This document shows positions 56,849 through 64,000 of a stretch of DNA of 64,000 nucleotides, one piece after another. The number at the start of each line of letters is the position of its first letter. Position 1 is the first letter of the stretch. The stretch lies in assembly GCF_004379255.2 (NCBI RefSeq), contig NC_056036.1:41441576-41505575 (forward strand). Direction: 5' to 3'. A program made the position numbers and the translations under genes. The DNA comes from Salvia splendens (lineage: Eukaryota > Streptophyta > Magnoliopsida > Lamiales > Lamiaceae). The notes beneath the pieces are model-generated. The model was not told the origin of the DNA. It saw only the letters and a program-made list of their open reading frames with translations, and searched no databases.

Positions 56849-58643
56849 TTAAGCCATGCCTCCGCTCGTTGCCGTCCTGATTATCTGGAATAGCGCTGAA
56901 GAAAAAGGTACAAAAAATTCAGAGTGATCACATAAATAACGAATCATCAAAATGGTCGAATCTACTTTAGATTTTGATATGTCTATAGTTCACAATTTTA
57001 GACGATGAGACAGAACTCCAGCAGCAAGTTTGCAAGAAGGACCGGGGCATATCAATAATGTCGAGATTGACTCTTTTTAGGCCATGGCTACTGTAAAGCA
57101 CATGCACATTTTCTCTATTGTAGTAGGGTCGATAGTGGCATATGGTGATTGAGATCTATATTTCTTAAGCTAAGTAAGCAGACTGGAAAGACTAAATACC
57201 TATACTAGACAACACAGATAAATGAAATATTACAACAGCTACATATGTGGGATGATGAGACAAATAATAGACCATTCCTTCCAAAATAACCGGTATCTCA
57301 TGAGAAAGAGACCCAGCAGCATGTGGGCAAGAAGGACCAGGACAGATCATTAAAACTCTTTTTAGGCCACGGCTACTATAAAGTAGTATAACTAATATAT
57401 TTTCTCTACTGTAGTAGGTAGATAGTAGTAGCTGATAGTAATTGAGATCTATATTTCTTATCTTCCTAAGAAAGTAGACTTGCAAATATATACTCCTACT
57501 AACCAACACGAATCAACAAAATATTGCAACTACATAAGTAGGATGATGACACATATATTATAGATCCTTCCTTCCAAAATCACTGTTATCTAGTTGGCAA
57601 AACCACAAGGACCAGGGCAAATCAGTAATGTCGAGATTTAACTCTTTTTAGGCTACAGCTACTATAAAGCACACACATATTTTCTCTATTGTGGCAGGTA
57701 GATAGTGGCTTATGGCAATAGAGATCTATTCCTTATCTTTCTAAGTGAGCAAACTATCAAAGGTAAATATTAACCAACAGTCCAACACAGATCAACGAAA
57801 TAGTACAACTACGTATGAGGAATGATGATGCATTCTTACATGATCCAATGACGACAAATATGAAAAACCCAATCAAGACTGGGCCAACAGCTAAGTTGTT
57901 CCCCTTCTTTGCGCTCGAATCAGTAACAGCTCCACGTTTATTGATGTTCTTCTCAAACTTCTCGACCTTCCTGTCGGCAAGCCTCCTTGAAGTTGTCTGC
58001 ATAAATCACATATTTCCAAGATGTTTATGATGCACAGATGAATCACAAACTGACACTTAAGTCTAATACACATCTGAATTCTCACAATTATACTACATAC
58101 ACAGATAATAATCATACACATTTAAGATCCAGTAATCTAATCGTGGCAACAAAATAAAATTATGAAACAGTCAATTCACCTTAAATTATGGATAAATACT
58201 TTTCAAGTCATTGTTATTCGAAAACATATACTCTTTCAAATTAGGGATAAATACTTTCCAAATCATTGTTTTTCGGAAATATATAAATCTTTCCAAAATT
58301 AACTGCAATGTGACAACTCAATATGTGCTTTACCGGAATGCAAATATAATAACATCAATCGGTTTCCAGCTAAATAGAAAAAATCAAAATCATCGGAAAC
58401 GGAAGAATCAATTTCCAGCATAGATCTAAACCAATTCATACCTCAACCGTCCTCTACGACGAGATCTACATTGGAAAGAAAAAAAACAGAAACGAAAATT
58501 GATCGATCGAGAAACTATACCATAAGATATAAGGCAAAGATCGTTTTGAAACAAATATACATTCATAAAGCATAAACGAACAGAAAAGGGACGAAAATCC
58601 AGCAATTCAACCGCAATAACAAAATAAACAGGATAATTACCAT
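56849..58643 (-). CDS. Stress-associated ER protein (RAMP4/SERP family)
   Basis: Three coding exons on the minus strand (58641-58643, 57840-57996, 56849-56895) give 68 residues plus stop. Exon 1 contributes only the ATG, followed at once by the GT donor. The protein reads TTSRRLADRKVEKFEKNINK, then a Lys/Gly-rich stretch, the membrane segment PVLIGFFIFVVIGSSLFQII and the tail RTATSGGMA. This is the RAMP4 layout, a tail-anchored protein that associates with the Sec61 translocon and protects membrane proteins during ER stress. The phases (0 after exon 1, 1 after exon 2) fit. A false ATG made by intron sequence at 58002 reads MQTTSRRL but is part of the acceptor TATGCAG. Intron 2 (56896-57839) is filled with tandem repeats. 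Confidence 0.93.
56960..57835 (-). repeat. Three and a part ~280-bp tandem repeats filling RAMP4 intron 2
   Basis: The phrases AGAAGGACCRGGRCA, CTCTTTTTAGGCYA, TTTTCTCTAYTGTRG, GATCTATATTTCTTA and CAACACAGATMAAYGAAATA recur in order near 57030-57220, 57330-57530 and 57600-57800. The right-hand partial copy (CGTATGAGGAATGATGATG) runs up to the splice donor of exon 2 at 57839. Copies differ by many substitutions, so the duplications are not recent. Confidence 0.8.
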
Positions 58644-58908
58644 TTTTACGGCAAGATCGGGTGTCTGGAAAAGGATCCAACAAAGGAATTGCCGGAGAAA
58701 CGATGGAAGATTTGGCGAACGATCTGTGTGATTATGTGATTTATCTCTTTCCTGATATGTTTGAAATTCCCAACTTCAGCAATTTAGGGCTATTTATGAG
58801 GGGATGAGACGCTGACCTGATTTCATCGACCTAAATTACGCGTCTACGTGGCGGCCCATTACAAATACTAGAATAAATTTAAAATAGAAATTCAGTGAAA
58901 ATTTAATT
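58644..58908 (-). promoter_or_regulatory. RAMP4 leader and promoter
   Basis: The sequence right of 58643 carries the 5'-UTR (GC-richer at about 58660-58720) and promoter. The phrase TACGTGGCGG at 58843 contains an ACGTG core, the type bound by bZIP factors of the unfolded protein response; regulation is inferred only. Confidence 0.35.
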
Positions 58909-58909
58909 T

Positions 58910-59060
58910 TTTTTTGCATAAAGGCCAAAACTGGTCCTGAACTCATTTTACGATTTTGATCATAAACTTTATCTTTTGAATTTTTTGGTCCTGTACATTT
59001 CAAATCAGATCTCAATTGGTCATCCGTTAACAATTCCGTTAATATTTAACAGTCAACGAT
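58910..59060 (+). repeat. Second copy of the GGACCAAAA/AAAGGCCAAAA dispersed repeat
   Basis: AAAGGCCAAAACTGGTCCTG, TTTTACGATTTTGATCATAA, TATCTTTTGAATTTTTTGGT and CCGTTAATATTTAACAGTCA match, in reverse orientation, the repeat at 27985-28315. Confidence 0.6.
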
Positions 59061-59310
59061 TTTAATAACAATTTTGACCAACTTAAGCAATTTTTAATTA
59101 TTTAATAATCAAAATTATTTTTTATAAATAAAATCATAAATTATTTATGATAAATACATGAAATGAATCTAAGATTCATTCACTTTCAAAATCGGGGACA
59201 ACAAACAACAAATCCACCTATGTCCCCAAAAACTCAAACCCTAAATACAAATCCACATATGTTCACTGTCAAACCACAACAAATCCAAATCAAACCTAAT
59301 CAACGCACTT

Positions 59311-59505
59311 TTAATTAGAGATTTTACCTTCACGATAAGGATCTTGAGACGGCGGCGGTCGATTTTGAGACGCAAGTGGTGGTGGCGGTCGAGTATCAGT
59401 CGGGGTCGGTGTGTTTTCACTCGGAGGAGGTGGTTTTTCAGTGGAAGGACCAGCTTTATTTGCATCCTTCTCGTTCTCCTTCTCCTTGTCGTTCCCCTTC
59501 TCCAT
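59311..59505 (-). other. Pro-rich open frame, possible orphan first exon
   Basis: The minus-strand frame reads MEKGNDKEKENEKDANKAGP, then a Pro/Thr/Ser-rich stretch, and closes shortly after a GAAG|GTAAAATC donor-like site at about 59325-59330. I recognise no family and see no continuing exon between 58909 and 59300. It may be a decayed gene start or part of a transposon. Confidence 0.25.
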
Positions 59506-59639
59506 TTAGGGTTTCTTTGTTCGTTGGGTTAGGGTTTTTTCGTTTGGGCGACAAGAAATGGTTAGTCAAGTACAAGGCTTCGTCGAGAACTACTCTAATC
59601 CCTCCAGGAATGGGATTCGTCCAGGATCCCGTTTGATTT

Positions 59640-60065
59640 TAAAGATTATATTTCATGATTTAATATATATTAATTTAGTTTATGAGATCAATCTCACAAT
59701 CTTATATGGATAATCATATGATAATGAATCATAAGCATTTTTCTTCAACTAAAATAGTCTCACCGCTTAATTATAAATATTTAATCATACGGTAACGAGT
59801 CATAGCAACCGACACCTGTCTAACCGAGAGTACAACTTTGATCATTTCATAATTTCTCATACTTCAAATTTTGCCCAAAACAATATTGGCAACTGGCCTA
59901 ATTTAAATTTGGATAGGTATTTGAAAAAGTATGGTTGAGGGTTGGACTTGGAAAACTAATGTGTCATTTTATTTTGTCGTAGTAATTTTTATATTGAACA
60001 ATTAAAAATTGGTAGGATACTATTTGTTTTCACACTAAAAAGCCAATAATCCATAAACAGGTAAC
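59640..60065. other. Intergenic, no gene seen
   Basis: AT-rich spacer. Confidence 0.4.
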
Positions 60066-60420
60066 AATTGAACAATTTCATTCCATAATAGTGGCTTATA
60101 CAAACTTTCACATGTATTTTTTTCAGCAACTACGTCGGTATTAATTTCATGCAATATCAATCAATACGAAGTATTTAAGTCGACATACACTTTAACAACT
60201 TCATTTCAAAATAGTGGATTACACAATTGTATCCGTTTACTTTTTCTACAACCACACCGGTATTAATTTCATGCAATATCAATCAATATGAATTAAGTTA
60301 TTTAAGTTAACGGTTCAACAACTTCAATCCAAAATAGTTGAATTACACAACTACCCCACGTATTTTTTTAGTAAATATGCCGGTATTAATTTCATGCTAT
60401 ATCAATCAATAATGTAGACT
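60066..60420. repeat. Three tandem ~120-bp repeats
   Basis: The block AACAACTTCA(A/T)TYCAAAATAGTG, then a variable middle, then CGGTATTAATTTCATGCWAT ATCAATCAAT occurs three times (about 60066-60172, 60190-60285 and 60310-60413). Copies are moderately diverged. Confidence 0.8.
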
Positions 60421-60960
60421 ATAGAAATAGCAACAAAATGCATCAAAGTCTAAAACTTACGAAATTATAAAAAATTTATACAGTTAAGTAGTTTCGCTTT
60501 GCAGATCAAAGCCACAGTATTTCAACAGTGTTTGAACATGAAATACTGAACAAAATGATCAAAATCTAAATAGAAAAAAGAGGTATGGCATGTTAACACT
60601 AAAGTAGTAATGAAAAAGAGTTGCTTCATAAATCTCAGACGAGCAACCACTAGTATATACAGCTCCCGCCTACATACCTGTTGAGTCGCGAAACAGGAGG
60701 CCACGCTGTTCGTGCAATTCCAGCACTGTGCTGGCATGGCAAAAAAAACACCAAGAAAGTTAAAGGATCCAGAAAATCTTCATAGCTCTTCATGATGTGT
60801 TTCAGCATCCTAATGCATCTCTATACCTTGGTTCGTTCGCTATAAATATTCTCCTGCAGCGAATATATGACCAATACGAATAAAACAATCAGCTAGAAAT
60901 GTCTAGCTTTTGCCCGGGCCATATTTAATATCTGATGCTTGATTTCTACCATGCACTAAA
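60421..60960 (-). other. 3' flank of the DnaJ gene
   Basis: Probable 3'-UTR of the minus-strand gene at 60961, perhaps with an intron (CTCAACAGGTATGTAGG on the minus strand near 60675 contains a donor-like site). An open frame at 60522-60737 has no recognised content. Confidence 0.35.
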
Positions 60961-63324
60961 CTAAGGACATTCCATTTTCTCATCTTCTGAAACTTCTACC
61001 ACATTTGAACTGGTAATAGGATCACAATCAACTGCCTTCACTGTTTCGACCTCCTCATCACAATCAACTGCCTTCACTGTTTCGACCTCCTCATCACAAT
61101 CAACTGCCTTCACTGTTTCGATCTCCTCAATACAATCAACTGCCTTCACTGTTTCGATCTCCTCATCGCAATCAATTGCCTTCACTGTTTCGATCTCCTC
61201 ATCACTCTCCACTAGCTCAATTGTTTCAATGTCCGACATAACTTGAAGAAATTGAGGAGGAATGGCAGCTGGATCCAACTCAAGACAACCTTTAGGCGAC
61301 TTCGATCCTTCTTGGCCTGTAAGCAAATGGGAAGGGACATGGTGAGAAAAACAAGAAAGTTCTTCCTTCGGGATCCTTCGTATTTCCCTGGGATCAAAAT
61401 GCTGATGGAAAACAGCTTTAAAGCCAGCAACTTTAACTAAGGGGATGACTATTGTGCCCAGCTCCTCATCGCAGTCTTCAAGTACTTCAACCAAGTCGTA
61501 TTTGAGCATTAATCTGTGTTCGGTGAGCTCATTCCACTCCGGGGACCAATTCCTGTACAAAGCCCAAACATCTCCTTTTCGAGGATATATTAAAATGGTC
61601 TTAGAAGAGTATTTTGTCCACCTGGCCTGGTGTGAGAAACAGTTTATTGAGTCACAAATTTCATGTCTGCCAACTCCAAACTCCCCATATGTACTCGTAA
61701 AACCACTTACAAACCAGCTTCCTTGTCCTAGTCTGCTGTGGGTTGTGGAATTGAGCCAGCTTATAGTCACCTTGAAGGGATTTAGAGATATAACATTCTG
61801 AATCAGGGCAAAGTTCCGGGGCATCCCGTCATCATCATCGTACACAGCCCAAACTTGGTTGGCACCAAAACAGTTCTCTGTTCTGCTCTTATCAAAATCA
61901 TGGAAATCAGGTTCCAGGACATCGATGCACATTTGTTCAACCACTTTCTCATCCAGATAAGAGTCCGAAGACCTGAAACCCCATCTATTCAGAGGACCAA
62001 GAATATCAGCTTTGATTGAACTTTCATTTTGTTTCTTATTTATAAGGTTATCCTCACTGGTCACATTCCTCACCACAGGAGCTGAGATGTACTCCTTGAG
62101 TTTTATTTGTATTTCATCACGAGCCTTCTCCATCACTAGATGGTTGGCATCAACATGGCGTATGGCATTATGACTGCTTTCACATTTCGGAAAATTATCC
62201 TGCTTACAGCCAGAAATATTTACTTGCTGTGAGATGCCACTTTCGCAGTTCGCCTGTTTCATTTTGTCTTTATTGACACCACAATCTTCTGCCACTTTTC
62301 TTCTCTTGGAAGGTTCAGAGTTCCTGAAGGCTTCCCCACCCATTGTCCTTTTGGACCCAACATTTTTCCGTCGCAATGCCTCCTCTTTTCTTGCAGCAGC
62401 TTGTGCTTTCTGCCTTTCCCGTTTGACTTTCTCATAAGCCTGGTGGACCATTTTAGCAGCTTTAACAGCAGATGGGCCATCACCGTTCTCACCAAAAGGG
62501 ACCCACTGGAAATTATTCGGATTGGACCCATTATTGCCTGTTGCGTGATGAGTGCCTGAGTTATTTTTACAAGCATCAGATGCCTGCTGGCTCTTCCGTC
62601 GCTGAGAATTGCTTGACTGAGGTATCTTTGAACTCTTCATAGAAGATGGAGGATCAATTTCAACAGCAAAGTAGGCCTCATGGCAATTGGGGCAGAGAAG
62701 GTTGTGATTAAGATACATTCTAAGATATTCATATTGCATTTTACAACGATGGCAGACCGTCCAAAATGTGTGGCGTTCCTTCTTGCGAGGTGGATGAGGA
62801 ACAGCTGAAGGATTCCTTTTACTGTTGTTACCCTTTTGAGCAGTGTTTGGAAAGTTGTAGAATCCATTTTGTGTTCCCTCTGGCGAAGGACCCTCATTCT
62901 TACCTTTATTTCTCTGCTGAAATAGCCTACCGCACCTCTGATCGTACGCTGTCCTCATGGACTTATCCGACAATAAATTCCATGCTTGGGCAATAAACTG
63001 AAACGCCCCTTCAGCCCCGATAGACCTATTTTTATCAGGATGAAGCTGAAGAGCCAGTTTCCGATACTGTTTCTTTATCAAGTCATCATCAGCTAAAGGC
63101 GTCAAACCAAGCACGCCATACCAATTCGATTCTCCATTCAATTTCTCCTCTTCAGCGGCAATATAGATCTCAAGCGTCATCACCATTTGAGAAATGCCCT
63201 CTAGTTCAGGATACAAATTCTGAGCTTTGAGAGCGAACTTCTTCGCCCCCTTCATGTCCCTTGCCAAAAACAGCCTCTTGGCAATTTCCTTCGCTCTCAC
63301 GGCCTCATCTCTGTTGCACTCCAT
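60961..63324 (-). CDS. Large DnaJ-domain protein with DUF3444 and acidic C-terminal repeats
   Basis: A single uninterrupted frame encodes 787 residues. The N-terminal helix MECNRDEAVRAKEIAKRLFL and the J domain at about residues 67-131 (WYGVLGL, the HPD triad at 95-97, AYDQRCG) place it in a plant type III J-protein family that works with Hsp70. A CxxC pair region near residues 190-225 (WTVCHRCKMQYEY, LLCPNCHEAYFAVE) is typical of this family. A basic coil follows (YEKVKRERQKAQAAARKEEA, with nuclear-signal-like SKRRKV). The DUF3444 domain lies at about 475-680 (QVWAVYDDDDGMPRNFALIQ, GDVWALYRNWSPEW). The C-terminus has five 12-residue acidic repeats. Only one DUF3444 copy is present. The first ATG fits homologues. 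Confidence 0.93.
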   Translation of the reverse strand: MECNRDEAVRAKEIAKRLFLARDMKGAKKFALKAQNLYPELEGISQMVMTLEIYIAAEEEKLNGESNWYGVLGLTPLADDDLIKKQYRKLALQLHPDKNRSIGAEGAFQFIAQAWNLLSDKSMRTAYDQRCGRLFQQRNKGKNEGPSPEGTQNGFYNFPNTAQKGNNSKRNPSAVPHPPRKKERHTFWTVCHRCKMQYEYLRMYLNHNLLCPNCHEAYFAVEIDPPSSMKSSKIPQSSNSQRRKSQQASDACKNNSGTHHATGNNGSNPNNFQWVPFGENGDGPSAVKAAKMVHQAYEKVKRERQKAQAAARKEEALRRKNVGSKRTMGGEAFRNSEPSKRRKVAEDCGVNKDKMKQANCESGISQQVNISGCKQDNFPKCESSHNAIRHVDANHLVMEKARDEIQIKLKEYISAPVVRNVTSEDNLINKKQNESSIKADILGPLNRWGFRSSDSYLDEKVVEQMCIDVLEPDFHDFDKSRTENCFGANQVWAVYDDDDGMPRNFALIQNVISLNPFKVTISWLNSTTHSRLGQGSWFVSGFTSTYGEFGVGRHEICDSINCFSHQARWTKYSSKTILIYPRKGDVWALYRNWSPEWNELTEHRLMLKYDLVEVLEDCDEELGTIVIPLVKVAGFKAVFHQHFDPREIRRIPKEELSCFSHHVPSHLLTGQEGSKSPKGCLELDPAAIPPQFLQVMSDIETIELVESDEEIETVKAIDCDEEIETVKAVDCIEEIETVKAVDCDEEVETVKAVDCDEEVETVKAVDCDPITSSNVVEVSEDEKMECP
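61031..61210 (-). repeat. Five 36-bp tandem repeats encoding EEIETVKAVDCD-type units
   Basis: Five exact-length 36-bp units lie in frame inside the DnaJ gene. The two units nearest the stop are identical at DNA level; the others differ by a few bases, giving changes such as V to I and D to I. Confidence 0.95.
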
Positions 63325-64000
63325 CTACCCCTTTCCCCTCACTCTACGTTCCCTCTATGATCATCAAGTTAACAGCAGAACATTAAATCAACTACTCATC
63401 CCCGAAAAAAGTAATTCAATAGTAAAGCGCTACGTTACTACTCAACATCTCAATTAAACGAAACAACAGCTAAAACACAGTTAATTCATGAAACAGAAGC
63501 AAGCCAACCTCAACCCTAAACCATCTAGAACAGAATTTCCAGAAAACAAAATGAAATCATGAGCTAAAGAATTCTAGCATATTCATCCTCAACCTGAATC
63601 ACAACAAACTAACTATTACTTCAAACAACACAAAGACAACTGCATTCAATAAACAAAATTCCAAAAAAAATAACGAGCTAATTCCTCAGCAGCCCAAACC
63701 GAAATCGATGGCATACCGCAGAATAAAACGAAAAAAAATCAAATAAATATAACTCAAACAACATTATCAGTACATAGATAGCATCACATTATCAGCGTCG
63801 GAAAAATTAAAAAACCCTAATCGGTGATCAGTACCGGATAATTTGTGGGAAGAGCGAGAGAGATACGTATGGTATCTATAGAATTGAAGCGCCGAATTTC
63901 ATCACTTGAGTTTGAATTTCAGATTTCCGAATTTTGCTCCAAAATCTTCTCCAAGATTGGATTTTCGGGAAAGGATCTCAGTAGAGAATAGGTAATTTGT
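63325..64000 (-). other. Leader, probable leader intron and first exon of the DnaJ gene
   Basis: No coding sequence. On the minus strand the CT-rich and GA-rich stretch around 63845-63960 looks like a leader exon, ending with a donor-like CCGGTACTGATC at about 63828-63839. An intron would then run to near the ATG at 63324. The acceptor is not fixed and the transcription start may lie outside the window. Confidence 0.35.

Noticed and set aside
60066..60420. CRISPR-like array
   Set aside because: Repeat units are long and diverged without uniform spacers, and this is plant nuclear DNA.

Overview
The window is nuclear DNA of a flowering plant, almost certainly a eudicot. The evidence is spliced genes with GT-AG introns, a photosystem I antenna gene, a miR156-targeted SPL gene, a xylan methyltransferase gene, long AT-rich intergenic stretches and many plant transposons. 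An asterid such as a member of the Lamiales would fit, but nothing in the sequence proves the order. All gene models were assembled by reading splice sites and checking that exon lengths sum to a whole number of codons.

Layout. 1-3063: decayed hAT transposon. 3036-3555: short tandem duplication carrying a SINE insertion. 4649-5898 (+): Lhca2. 7273-7548 (-): small DnaJ-type zinc-finger protein. 7860-9560: degenerate repeat array, then a fossil tRNA-Leu near 9817. 10324-12350 (-): ALKBH1-like dioxygenase. 13766-15727 (+): DUF493 protein. 17483-19353: PIF/Harbinger element carrying only the Myb/SANT-like ORF. 20683-25864 (-): a young, almost intact Ty1/copia retrotransposon. 26443-27214: non-coding relative of the Harbinger family. 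28356-29453 (-): glucuronoxylan 4-O-methyltransferase gene with two 1-base frame breaks. 33495-36634 (+): GPI-anchored lipid-transfer protein with two DNA elements in its intron. 37124-38970 (-): SPL transcription factor with a miR156 site. 41716-43740: second Harbinger element, carrying only the transposase. 46165-46965: LINE fragment. 55137-56327 (+): F-box protein. 56849-58643 (-): RAMP4/SERP-type ER protein. 60961-63324 (-): large DnaJ/DUF3444 protein, with a 5' leader that probably runs to the right edge.

The cellular genes are unrelated single genes, each with its own promoter, and form no pathway cluster. The densest unusual content is mobile DNA. The best candidate for an interacting system is the Harbinger family. 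One element (17483-19353) keeps the accessory DNA-binding ORF and another (41716-43740) keeps the DDE transposase. Both have similar ends and subterminal repeats, and a third member has neither ORF. This looks like a two-component transposition system whose parts sit on separate elements. Both local protein genes are broken, so any activity would need copies elsewhere in the genome.

Many introns and gene ends here have been enlarged by tandem duplication or MITE insertion: Lhca2 intron 1, the 3' region of the zinc-finger gene, the LTPG intron, the last F-box leader intron and RAMP4 intron 2. No rRNA genes, intact tRNA genes or CRISPR arrays were seen.
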